From NCBI GenBank assembly GCA_010405405.1, contig MU004231.1, positions 3,832,884 to 3,896,883 of the forward strand: a DNA stretch of 64,000 nucleotides, in the 5' to 3' direction. The notes under the pieces are model-generated. The model saw only the letters and a list, made by a program, of their open reading frames with translations, was not told where the DNA came from and ran no database searches. The translations under genes were made by a program, and so were the position numbers. How positions within the stretch are numbered: position 1 is the first letter of the stretch; each line of letters begins with the position of its first letter. Positions 10,842 to 20,986 of the stretch are shown here, one piece after another. Origin of the DNA: Microthyrium microscopicum. Taxonomy: Eukaryota > Ascomycota > Dothideomycetes > Microthyriales > Microthyriaceae.

Positions 10842-13105
10842 TGTATACCTTTCAGCGGCTTCGGCCAGCCGCCCGTAATTCCAAGCTCCTGTATCCCCTC
10901 CTCCAAGCCATTCGCAAGTCCTCTACTCAAGCAGGCGACATCAAGCCGCTCGCATCTTTACTCATAGCAAACCGGGGTGAAATAGCACTGTAAGCTGTCA
11001 AATTATGGGCTAGGGAGACTAGGTCGGCTGGATCTGACTGATATTTGCGCAGACGAGTTGGTCGAACAGCCTCCGAATACGGGATCCGAACCACTACCTT
11101 GTACACGAATCCAGACGCCCTTTCACAACATGCTCTATCTTCCCCCTTTTCAATCAATCTCGGCGACCCAAGTGCATATTTGGATGGAGACAGAATCATT
11201 GCCATTGCAAAAGAGCAAGGATGTGAAGCCATACATCCTGGATATGGCTTTCTCAGCGAAAATCCTGCATTTGCCCGGAAATGCGTCGAGGCTGGACTTG
11301 TATTCGTAGGCCCACCGTGGGAAGCTATTGAAGATATGGGTAGCAAGAGTCGGTCGAAAGAGATCATGACCTATGCTGGTGTACCTTGCATTCCTGGCTA
11401 CCATGGCCACATTCAGGATCCCGAATATCTCAAAGCTGAAGCTGCCAAAATTGGATATCCCGTTCTTTTGAAAGCCGTGAAAGGTGGAGGAGGAAAGGGC
11501 ATGAGAATTGTAAACACACCAGCCGAATTTCACCAGCAACTAGATTCGGCCAAGTCAGAAGCTCGAAATTCTTTTGGTGATGAAATAATGCTCGTTGAAA
11601 AGTACATTACCAAACCGCGACATATCGAAGTCCAAGTTTTTGCCGACAAACATGGTAACTGTGTCGCTCTCGGAGAGCGAGACTGCAGTATTCAAAGACG
11701 CCATCAAAAGATTCTCGAGGAGTCACCAGCACCACATCTGGAAGACAGTATTCGTAAGGATCTATGGGAAAAGGCACGAGCTGCTGCTTCAGCTGTGGGA
11801 TACGAAGGAGCTGGGACTGTCGAGTTCATTTTTGACAACGATACCAATGAGTTCTTCTTTATGGAAATGAACACTAGACTGCAAGTCGAGCATCCAGTCA
11901 CTGAGATGGTCACGGGTCAAGATCTTGTCAGATGGCAGCTGATAGTCGCCGAAGGAGGAAAGCTGCCTTTGACACAGGATCAGATTGAGGAAGAAATAGC
12001 TCAGCGAGGTCATGCAATCGAGGCGAGAATATATGCCGAGAATCCTGCTATGTAAGTTCAACTCCATGCAACTTGAACGACCCTAATAAGTTTGCAGGAA
12101 TTTTATTCCGGATTCAGGAAAGCTGCTCCATCTTCGCTTGCCCAAAGCATCCGATACAGTGCGAATTGACGCTGGATTCGTCGCTGGCGATGAAGTATCT
12201 TCGCATTACGATCCAATGATCGCCAAACTAATAGTTCGAGCACCAACTCGTCAAGCTGCTTTGAAGAAAATGACAGCAGCCCTCGAATCGTACGAAGTTG
12301 GCGGACCCATCACGAATATCGAATTTCTTAAAAAGGTATGCGTAAGCCCAGCATTCGTTGGCGGCGAGGTTGAGACAGGCTACATCAACAAATACCGAGA
12401 GGAACTTTTCGAACAAAAGCCTCCACCAAAAGAAGCTATAGCGCAGGTTGCGGTCGGGCTGCTCCTTCAAGAAAGAAATTCCGTTCAATCATTAGCTCCA
12501 AGTTGGGGACCTTTCTCAGCGCTAGGGGCTCATTTTCAAGAGCGTACTTATAACATTGTAGAACTGCCTGCAGATGTGCAACTGAAAACCGAGCCCATGA
12601 AGGTCACAATAAGAGAAGTATCTCCAGAAACTCTAGTGGTTACCGTCGACACAACAACATTCAATGTCTCAACCTCCGCATCCTCCCCCAAACAGTTCAC
12701 CACTTATTTCCCTCACACTCGGCTCGAAACTACCATGATTCGTGATGAAGATCGCATCACTATCTGGCAGCAGGGCCAACAGTATAAATTCAAACTTGTC
12801 ATGCCCAATTGGGTAGAGAAAGCGCTCGGAGTCAAGGACGAAGCTCACAGTGTTCTCGCACCAATGCCATGCAAAGTGCTACGAGTAGATGTTAAAGCCG
12901 GTGACGAAGTCAAGAAAGACCAAGTAGTCGCAGTGATTGAAAGCATGAAGATGGAGACTGTCATCAGAAGTCCAATTGACGGTATAATCTCGCGAGTAGT
13001 CCATGGGCCAGGTGTAAGTATCATATTCTCTCAAAATCTAGTTTATACTAATTTTTATAGGACATGTGCAAAGCCGGAACTGCCCTTGTCGAGTTCGAAG
13101 AATAA
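10841..13105 (+). CDS. mccA: methylcrotonoyl-CoA carboxylase, biotin-carrying alpha subunit
   Basis: It carries out the ATP-dependent carboxylation of 3-methylcrotonyl-CoA in mitochondrial leucine degradation, together with a beta (carboxyltransferase) subunit. Four exons (10841-10989, 11053-12051, 12098-13013, 13061-13105) give 702 residues, the usual family length. The N-terminus is Arg/Ser-rich and lacks early acidic residues, as expected of a mitochondrial presequence. The biotin carboxylase core begins at SLLIANRGEIALRVGRTA, with the ATP-grasp glycine loop KGGGGKGMR, IHPGYGFLSEN and MEMNTRLQVEHPVTE. The biotinyl domain carries ESMKMET, with the biotin lysine at about residue 667, 35 residues from the end. 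The partner beta subunit and isovaleryl-CoA dehydrogenase, clustered with it in some fungi, are not in this window. The gene converges with the GFA gene 90 bp downstream. Confidence 0.95.
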
Positions 13106-13195
13106 GCGTTATACCAATATAAATTATCCTATCGAGACAGTATTTACCCTCCCGTTCCCAAGTCCTCTTTTTCCAAGTTTCATCGTGCCATACTA

Positions 13196-13633
13196 TCAAT
13201 CATCAGGCTCCCCCTCCCAGCTTTCCACCCCTTCCGGCACCTTAACGACGCCTCTCCTTGTATGTATATGAGCTGCACCCTTCCAGTCCAAACCTTCTAC
13301 CAATCCGCCCTTCACACTCAACGTCGCCTTTTCCTTGCCGTCCCCCGTACGTCCGTGGTGCATTATCCGGTTGGCACAGATTTTGCAGAAGTAGCAGTCC
13401 ATGCTGCCGCCGGAGTCCGTCGGACGCGTCCATTTCCCTAACTTTGCGGAGAGACTAGGTGAGAGGGGTAAGAGGACGGTGGCTGGGAAGATGGCAGAGG
13501 TGCCGTATGCGCTGCCTGATTGCCTTCGACATTGCTGACAGTGGCAGTGGTAGACCTTTAGAGGGCCTGAGGGAAGGGGGACTGATATGGCGGCGCATTG
13601 GCACACTATTCGCGGTGAAATTGGCTCGGTCAT
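13196..13633 (-). CDS. GFA/CENP-V family zinc-binding protein
   Basis: A single-exon protein of 145 residues, the normal length for the glutathione-dependent formaldehyde-activating (GFA, DUF636) fold. The zinc cysteines are visible in order: CQC near residue 11, CHCQQC near residue 30, and CYFCKIC near residue 80, followed by the typical segment on small hydrophobic beta strands. Family members bind zinc; some condense formaldehyde with glutathione, but most fungal paralogues have no known substrate. The gene is convergent with mccA and has no evident functional link to it. Confidence 0.85.
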   Translation of the reverse strand: MTEPISPRIVCQCAAISVPLPSGPLKVYHCHCQQCRRQSGSAYGTSAIFPATVLLPLSPSLSAKLGKWTRPTDSGGSMDCYFCKICANRIMHHGRTGDGKEKATLSVKGGLVEGLDWKGAAHIHTRRGVVKVPEGVESWEGEPDD

Positions 13634-14489
13634 GCTGTGAAATACAAACTGGGCTCGTGACAGCTAGGCGCTCCTCTTTCTTTTGCTTCTTGGAGTAACA
13701 CGGTCTATTCCTCTAGAAGGGGCGCTCGCCGGATTTTCTTTGATGTCGGGCCGGTATTGTAGAGTAGATTGAGATGTGACGATGCGCTGTATCTCAGCTT
13801 CTCTTGAATGTTTCACGTGGGGTGGGGCTTGTATCACACCCCTTTGCGGCTCATTGCCAGTTGAGGTGATACTTCATGATATTCCAGGCGGCCTTCGACT
13901 AACACAACACTTTGCTGTAGTCAAAGTCCTGCCAGTGGGCCAAATGTTTTTGCAAGGCGTACAAAGAAGCTCAACAGAATTTCAAACCCGTCAACAAATG
14001 CCTACCGGGTCCCCAAAAGCTGAAGGCAATAGTAAGATTAAGGTTTCACGAGACAACTATAACCTGTAAGCCTACGCTAACGCCAGACCCAAATTAAATC
14101 TGTTTGTTGAAGACCGTAGCAATCCTAGCAATGCCCTACGATCTTGGCCGTGTTGAAACGCTCAAGCTTTCTTCCATCGGGCCATTATCAATATACATTA
14201 TGGGCACAGGCAGCCTGATGCTCATCACTTTATCGTTCCTAGGCAAAGCTTGTTTCACTCAGCTATCAATCGGTTATCGATCATAGAGGATTTCAACCTC
14301 CTCAACGTCATTATAATTTATCGTTCAGGGTTGATAGTAGCGATTTGAACCATACTTTGCTACAAGACTAAAGATGCTCAACCGAGAAAATGAAAGTTTG
14401 TATTCAAGCAATGATCAATTAATCAGCAGTGCAGGCCTTGGATCCTACATCGGATACCCCAAGACTCTCCAAAGTCTGGACGTGAAAAG
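13634..14489. other. intergenic, no supported gene
   Basis: This holds the divergent upstream regions of the GFA gene and the MFS gene. Two plus-strand frames (13776-14069 and 14104-14286) lack motifs and are not supported. Confidence 0.45.
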
Positions 14490-16424
14490 ATGAAAGCGAA
14501 TAGATCCGCAGATTCAAATCCGAATTTACAACTGGAGGCGATTGATAATAGTCCTGCCAAGTCATCAGGATACGAAATACAGGAGCGAGACGACTATTTC
14601 CAGCCCATAACCGGCAAAGAACAGAGAGACATCGAAAATGCGATTCTACTTAGAAGAACAACCACAGACACAACAACTCGAGCCCAACTGGCTTTGGCTG
14701 CGATCAGAGGACGAAAGGTTCTAGAACGAACGGAAACAACTCAATCCTTTCTACCTTCAACCGGTCCAGATGTAATCGTGGATTTCGAAGGAGATGATGA
14801 TCCTTATAGACCGCAAAACTGGCCTTTCAAGCAGAAATGCATCACAACACTGCTGTATGGACTGACCACACTCGGCGCGTCTTTTGCAAGCGCTGTGTAC
14901 CAGCCTTGTATACATCAAGTTCGAGACCAATTCAAGATGAATCGTGATATCACCCGTCTCGGCACGGCTCTACTCATGTTCGGCCTGGGAATGGGACCTT
15001 TGCTGTGGGCACCAATCTCGGAATTTCGTGGAAGGAAGGAGACTGTCTTGATACCATACTTTATCGCTGCCATTTTTGCTGTTAGCGGTGGCGCTTCGAA
15101 AGATATAGAGACGTTGTTGATATGTCGGTTTTTCATGGGCTTCTTTGCCAGCGCTCCAATGTGCATTACGGGTGGTGTTCTCAAAGACATCTGGTCGCCC
15201 ACAGATCGTGGAATTGCATTGGTGGGATATGGTCTTTCTGTCCTGACTGGTCCTTTGCTCGGTCCAATAGTTGGTGGCGCCATCGTTTCAAGTCCTTTGG
15301 GTTGGAGATGGACACAATACGTGAGTATTATGACAGCATCTTGGAGAGCTCTCGTGCCAGCATTCACTGATTAACCAATCCTTAGATCACTGGTATATGG
15401 ATGTTCACCATGCTAGGTTTAGATCTTCTATTACTAGATGAATCATTCCCACCTGCTCTTTTGGTTTCCAAGGCTCGTAAGCTTCGCTTTGAGACGGGAA
15501 ATTATGCACTTCATGCCAAACACGAAGAAATGGATTTTAGCCCGAAAGAACTTGCTCACAAATACCTGGTTCGTCCATGGATCATGATGGTCAGTACCCT
15601 CCCTGAGTCCGTCACAATCTACGGACTGTGCTAACAACCCGTTAGTGCACTCCAATTCTATTCTGTGTCGCATTGTATTCCAGCTTTGTGTATGGGATCA
15701 TGTATGCCAACCTTGGCGCGTTCCCAGTAGTATTCCAGGAAGGCCGAGAATGGAACGCTGTTATTGGAGCCTTGCCATTCATCTCTGTACTACTCGGCGT
15801 ACTCATCGCAGCGGGCGCAAATATCGCCAATCAAGGCTATTTCAAGCGTACTCTTATCGCCAACAACAACAAGCCGCTACCAGAAGCACGATTACCTCCT
15901 ATGATGGCTGGATCAGTGGTTTTCGCCGCTGGTCTATTCATTTTCGCCTGGACATCCTCTCCGCATATCCATTGGATGTGGTCACAGCTTGGTGCTGCTT
16001 GTGTCGGCTTTGGGTAAGGACTTCCTCCTGATCATGGCAGGGAAACTCATGCCTATTATACCAAACTGGTTTCATACTGACGGCTTTTAGTTTCTTTACG
16101 ATCATACAACCTGGAATCAACTACATTGTTGACACTTTCACTGAATCCGCTGCCAGTGCTATTGCAGCCCTAACATTTGTGCGAAGTGCAGTTGCAGGAG
16201 GCCTTCCATTGGTCATCGTAGAATTGCTCAGAAATCTAGGAATTCCCAAGGGCATCAGTCTCTTTGGTGGCATAGGTGAGTTCAAACAATGCTTCTAGAT
16301 TTCTCCTCTGCCGTTGTACGGACTGACACTGGTAGCTGTGGCAATGATTCCCATACCTTTCTTCTTCTTTTTCTTCGGTAAGCGAATAAGAGCCAAAGGA
16401 AATTGGTCAAGAGGATCTATCTGA
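14490..16424 (+). CDS. MFS drug/polyamine:H+ antiporter (DHA1-type)
   Basis: Five exons (14490-15320, 15386-15589, 15646-16013, 16091-16275, 16336-16424) with canonical introns give 558 residues. A hydrophilic cytoplasmic N-terminus of about 110 residues ends in DPYRPQNWPFKQK, the typical lead-in to helix 1 in fungal DHA1 transporters. Helices and the conserved loop after TM2 (GMGPLLWAPISEFRGRKE) are clear, as are LLICRFFMGFFASAP and the motif C-like GYGLSVLTGPLLGPIVGG of antiporters. The C-terminal half carries the remaining helices, including FFTIIQPGINYIVDTF. Members export drugs, polyamines or metabolites across the plasma membrane. The substrate cannot be read from the sequence, and no biosynthetic backbone gene is nearby. 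Confidence 0.9.
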
Positions 16425-17344
16425 GATACTCCAAGTAAAGAGCCTAGTAGGGTTAGTAAAGAAAGCAACAGTAGACAAGGTCAACCCACAATTCGAGCGT
16501 TGGCCAAGTCTGTTCACAGCGAAAGAAGCGGAAATCGGAAACCTCAGAGGAGAACATTCCCAGCCATGTTATATCATTCATCACCCAATGTTATCAGCTA
16601 GTGTGCATTGTGCATGGCACTAGGCGAGAGACGAAGTCCTATCTCTAGAGCCTAGACGGCTGGTCAACGGCGGTTGCGCTAGTGATGCCAAGCTGATTTT
16701 GAGCACTCTAATTCGTGGAGCCGGTTCGTACATAGGTCAATCCATGCTATCAGGCTTAGTCAGTATCCATCAGGCTGAAGCAGAAGCATATCTCATTAAG
16801 AACGCAAAACTACCAACCTTCAAGTCAAGGAAATACAGCAAATGGCCGTCTATCATTTGATTGTGATTGTAACTATACTTATGCTGATAGAACGAAATGT
16901 GTAGCCTATCCAGCCATTTCGAAGAGGATTTCCATCAGGTATGGACTGTGGGGCTTGCTTCGCATTACAGTAGGCTGTTTCCAATGTACCTACAACTGGG
17001 CAGTGCACTGCACCCTGATGCTTCTGATCACATTATTGTATATACTTAGCCACGCCAAGAACGGCCTGCATAGAATTCTCTCCAACGTACACACATAATG
17101 TGCTCCTACAAATTAGCTAGTCATTACGTGTCTGCATTATGAATGGTTCAAGCAATGCAATGATGCAGCCTTGACTCTCACCGTCCCCCACCTGTTTTCA
17201 GCCTGACGGTTCACTATGTGAGTACAAGAAGAGCAGCTCAAGCTTCCATAGTTGTTCATCCTCCGCAACATTCCACCAACAGTCCTATTTCTTCAGCCTT
17301 ACGGTCACTTCTTGATCCTATCATTTTAACGACAAATACACCTC
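16425..17344. other. intergenic with a coding-like orphan segment
   Basis: From about 16434 to 16623 the plus strand is open without an ATG and reads KATVDKVNPQFERWPSLF followed by TAKEAEIGNLRGEHSQPCY, which looks like real protein rather than chance. It could be an uncalled exon or a fragment of a lost gene. The rest should be the promoter of the gene at 17345. Confidence 0.3.
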
Positions 17345-18310
17345 ATGCCTAATACAAGTTTCCTGAGGGCCATACAAGCTCTTTTCCTTTGCCGGCTCTT
17401 TGCATTCGTCCTATCAGATGGTGTGGCCGTGGACTGGCATTGGTATCCAGACGCGACTCACAGCTGTTTAGAATCAGCAGTCCAGGTTGCAAATTGCAAT
17501 GAAGATGTCGTCGCAGATTTTAATGCTTGTGTGTGCACCAACGGAGGAAACTTTCTTGCCAACGCCTACGCATGCATCAATTCAAATGATCCAGGCGACT
17601 TGAGCAATGTATATTCCACAATGGTCGGCAACTGTGCCTACTCCAATACCCCAGTACCGTACACGCTGAATCAAATTCTTGCGCTTGGAGGCTCTGCTTC
17701 AACCACATCCAAAACAACGTCGACTACTGCCGTAGCAGCATCTACACTGAGTACGAGCACAACATCTTCAACATCTTCGTCTAAATCAACATCATCGAGC
17801 AATAAAACGTCGAGTACATCACCATCATCTCAATCTGCTTCAACTTCAACGACAGGGTCTGCAGCAGCCTCGTCATCCAGTGGTGCCAGTTCCAGCAAGC
17901 CATTGAGCAAGGGTGCGATTGCTGGTGCAAGCATTGGAGGGATAGTTGGAGGTGTCGCCCTGATGGGACTCCTGGCGGCTGGTTTACTCTGCTGTAAAAG
18001 AAAAAAGCGCAAGGCGACCGGAATTAACGCAGACGATAGACCTTTCATCCTAAACAACAATGACAGGCCAGAGTCCACCGTCACAACACTCCCCGGGAAT
18101 CCAGATATGCAACAACAACAATATGGATACGCTGGACCTGAGAGCTACGCCAAACCAGCTAACTACTACCATGCAGGCCAACAAAATTATACCGTGCCTT
18201 ATAATGGACAACAGTTTCCTCAATACGCTCACACTCCACAGAACAATGTGAACATGTCGCCAGTCGAGGCATCTGCCACGCCAGCCCCTATACATTCACA
18301 ACTTCATTAG
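17345..18310 (+). CDS. Ser/Thr-rich cell-surface sensor-like protein
   Basis: A single exon encodes 321 residues. It has an N-terminal signal peptide (FLRAIQALFLCRLFAFVLS), then an ectodomain of about 80 residues with six cysteines (SCLESA, ANCNED, ACVCTN, YACINS, GNCAYS). A Ser/Thr/Ala-rich, probably O-mannosylated stalk of about 65 residues follows, then one transmembrane helix preceded by GAIAGASIGGIVGGVAL and ended by LLCCKRKKRK. The cytoplasmic tail is rich in Gln, Tyr, Asn and Pro. The layout is that of fungal cell-wall integrity sensors. The cysteine spacing is not a clean WSC or CFEM pattern, so I leave the ectodomain unassigned. Confidence 0.75.
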   Translation: MPNTSFLRAIQALFLCRLFAFVLSDGVAVDWHWYPDATHSCLESAVQVANCNEDVVADFNACVCTNGGNFLANAYACINSNDPGDLSNVYSTMVGNCAYSNTPVPYTLNQILALGGSASTTSKTTSTTAVAASTLSTSTTSSTSSSKSTSSSNKTSSTSPSSQSASTSTTGSAAASSSSGASSSKPLSKGAIAGASIGGIVGGVALMGLLAAGLLCCKRKKRKATGINADDRPFILNNNDRPESTVTTLPGNPDMQQQQYGYAGPESYAKPANYYHAGQQNYTVPYNGQQFPQYAHTPQNNVNMSPVEASATPAPIHSQLH

Positions 18311-19411
18311 TAGAAAGGCCGCTGATGGCAAGTCCGACACAAGAACAGTATTTGGACAGAGAAAAAGTTGAATTATGCAGTAATTGGCAAATTTTGTCTA
18401 CTAACAATGCAATAATATAATATTTTTTCCGCTTTGTACAAGCCTCCATATTTAGACATGTATTTCGCGATGTGAATTTCTAAGAAAAATGCATATTCGA
18501 CATGAGTCGTCATAGGCTTAAATTGAGATATGGTTGGTCAAATGGCTGGGTGATTTTCGGAGGTCTTGCTGTAGTTGCCGGTGACAGATGTCCAGCCCCG
18601 TCGTTTTGTTTTGGTACGTTAGATCGGCTTAGGATTGGGCAGGAGCTCCGTGAGCCTGGCAAGTCATTGGCTAGGAATGTTAGCAAGCATGCCATGCCGT
18701 TTTGAGGCTCACTGTCCAAAGAAATGATGAAAGGAAGACATACTAAAGATATTTTATGCTTTTTGTGAGAGGCCCTTCTGAGCATGGCTGGTCCGTCACA
18801 TGTTCCTTCCTCGCGCAGATTTGTACCTTCCCTTTATCGCCATTACCACGAGGCGATGTTTACTCAGCCGATGCTAGTCACGTTGGGCATAGGTCACTTA
18901 ATTCTAGCTTCGTTTTATACATGGATGCTATCATCCAAGCTCCATCCACGCCATAAAAATGCATATATATGACAATTTATCATCTTATTCATGATGCTGG
19001 CGCATATCGATCCAGTCACCTTCATTTTCTCTATCGTTGATCATATCTCCCTAACGTCGCAGACTTTGTTACAGACTATCTCTCTGCTACAAGAACAAAT
19101 GCGTGACCAATAGTCCTGCCAAAGTCTAAAGCATTCAACTGACAAATGTGACCAACCATCAGCGAAGTATTATATCATAAACAATGACCGATAGCAAAGC
19201 ATCATAATCATCAGCACCACTTCCCTACCGACAGTAAAATTGGATTCACAGACACAGAGCGCATCTATTGGCAGAGGTTCTATGGGCCTATCATGTCACC
19301 AACTCAATATAAATCAGTGTTCCGACTTGAAATGTTCGGCCATCCTGCAGTTTATAGAACTACCAGAAACTACCCCACACGCCTGCGATAATTGCGTTAC
19401 CTATTCTTGAC
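18311..19411. other. convergent intergenic region, no supported gene
   Basis: Short frames on both strands (around 18502-18972) overlap one another and have no motif. The region joins the 3' ends of the flanking genes. No repeat was noticed. Confidence 0.45.
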
Positions 19412-20986
19412 TCAGTTGCCGTTCAGAAATCTGGCAACAGCCTCTGTAAATTGCTCAGGTTGTTCAACCATAGGCAAATGTCCTGCCCCTTCAATCTCTG
19501 CAAGAAGACTGCTTCCATCCCCATACGACGCCGCCATGTCTTTCATTGTTTTGGGTAAAGCACCGTCCGAGGCTCCAACCAAGAACATCCCTCGAACCGT
19601 AGAAGACTTCATGGCTGCCCGGAAGTCGTACTCATATAACGCCTTGACTGCTCCTTTGAAGCCTGCGAGGACATTTGTCTCAACCATGCTCTTCACACGA
19701 GCAATTTCTTGGGCCTTATCAGCATCCGTATAGCTATCTGCTGTGAACCAACGCCTGACTGTTGCTTCTGCCAGGTCCTCACCAACGATTGCAACATCAT
19801 GCTCTCCTCGTTTACCTTCTTTCTCTGCCATCTCAATTCGTTCATTCCAGGCTTTAGGGTTTCCTGGAGGGGCAAGAGCATTTGTATCACAAGAAATGAA
19901 TGCATCCAGACGGTCAGGAGATCGAAGGGCAACATTGAGAGCAGTAGCTCCACCAAGGCTCACTCCAATCACCGCAGCCGCTTTGGGTACTGTAAGTGTA
20001 TCCAAAAGTTCGATGACATCGCTAGCCAGTGTGTCAACAGTCACACCTGTGGGTCCGGTATTCTCGCTACGCCCACGCGCATTGAACCTCAAGATCTGGT
20101 ACTTCTGAGTTCTGGGGTCTTTGAAAAACACTTCAATGAACTTGTCCCAGATCCGCCAATCCACAAGGATCGAGTTTATAAGCACGATCATTGGGGATGA
20201 AGAATCGGGATGTCCCTCCAGGCGATATGGTAGAACGACGCCATCTGAGGTTGTAATGTAGGACTCAATAGCCGTGAAACCCCCGGTCTGTTTGACGAGG
20301 ACCTTTGAAAGGCCATCAGGAAAAGTAAAATCCTTTTGCGGAGAGAGATGGTCTCTTGGGGCAGCACCAAAAGTGTAGAACCTTTGAAACAATCGGTAGT
20401 CGACGTCATTTCGTGGAAGCTTCGAAAGTTGTGATTTTACTTCTTCCACTTGCGTTGGGTCAAAGGCATGCATTTGTACATCTTGAGCTGGTCTTGCGGC
20501 TTCGTACTGCGATGTTTTGAACGTTCGTGTGCTCTTCCAGCCTCTAACGCCTTGGAAATCAAAGCTAGTTGCTTCGTGAGGGCTTTCTGTGGACGAAATG
20601 GCGACCAGAAGCAGTTCATTGTCGGCTTTCAGTGAGGTTGGATGTGTGGCTTGAACGAGATCGTAGAACCTTCTAAGGATGGTAATTTGCTTCATGGTGT
20701 CCCTTTCACGCTGAGTTTGAACTGGTGGAGCTCGAAGCTTGGTATATATCTCCTTTTCTAGATTGGACATGTCTTTTATATCGTAGATGGCCATAAACTC
20801 AGGAATTAACCCGTCAATGGCTTTGTAGCGAAAGCCATTCTCCACGAAAGCCAGTCTGAGGCGGTTTGGGCCGTGTTCGTTGTTATACCAGTCATTGAAA
20901 TCATCCAGCGCAAGTGTTTCTTTCGGTTGCATAGTTACGAAGAGAACGCCATCTGGATTAGCCATTGCGGCGATGTGGCGCTGCAC
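19412..20986 (-). CDS. fusion: tandem EthD-like domains + 3-oxoadipate enol-lactone hydrolase
   Basis: A single exon of 524 residues; translation may instead start at Met8 (MANPDG). Residues 10-112 form an EthD/dimeric alpha-beta-barrel-like domain with the signature FNDWYNNEHGPNRLRL. Residues 123-208 look like a second, degenerate copy: it begins NELLLVAIS and ends LFQRFYTFG, parallel to ILRRFYDLV of copy one. Residues 235-524 are an alpha/beta hydrolase of the 3-oxoadipate enol-lactonase (PcaD/CatD) type, with nucleophile elbow GVSLGG (Ser343), acid Asp474 in VGASDGALP and base His503 in GAGHLPMVEQPEQF. The hydrolase makes 3-oxoadipate from its enol-lactone in the beta-ketoadipate pathway. 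The neighbours, a muconate cyclase and an intradiol dioxygenase, support this role. The N-terminal part may act as muconolactone isomerase (inference). Confidence 0.85.
   Translation of the reverse strand: MQRHIAAMANPDGVLFVTMQPKETLALDDFNDWYNNEHGPNRLRLAFVENGFRYKAIDGLIPEFMAIYDIKDMSNLEKEIYTKLRAPPVQTQRERDTMKQITILRRFYDLVQATHPTSLKADNELLLVAISSTESPHEATSFDFQGVRGWKSTRTFKTSQYEAARPAQDVQMHAFDPTQVEEVKSQLSKLPRNDVDYRLFQRFYTFGAAPRDHLSPQKDFTFPDGLSKVLVKQTGGFTAIESYITTSDGVVLPYRLEGHPDSSSPMIVLINSILVDWRIWDKFIEVFFKDPRTQKYQILRFNARGRSENTGPTGVTVDTLASDVIELLDTLTVPKAAAVIGVSLGGATALNVALRSPDRLDAFISCDTNALAPPGNPKAWNERIEMAEKEGKRGEHDVAIVGEDLAEATVRRWFTADSYTDADKAQEIARVKSMVETNVLAGFKGAVKALYEYDFRAAMKSSTVRGMFLVGASDGALPKTMKDMAASYGDGSSLLAEIEGAGHLPMVEQPEQFTEAVARFLNGN

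Noticed and set aside
10841-13633. Leucine-degradation gene cluster
   Set aside because: Only the alpha subunit is present; the beta subunit and isovaleryl-CoA dehydrogenase are not in the window, and the neighbour is a GFA protein.
14490-18310. Secondary-metabolite cluster around the MFS transporter
   Set aside because: No polyketide synthase, NRPS, terpene cyclase or tailoring enzyme is nearby.
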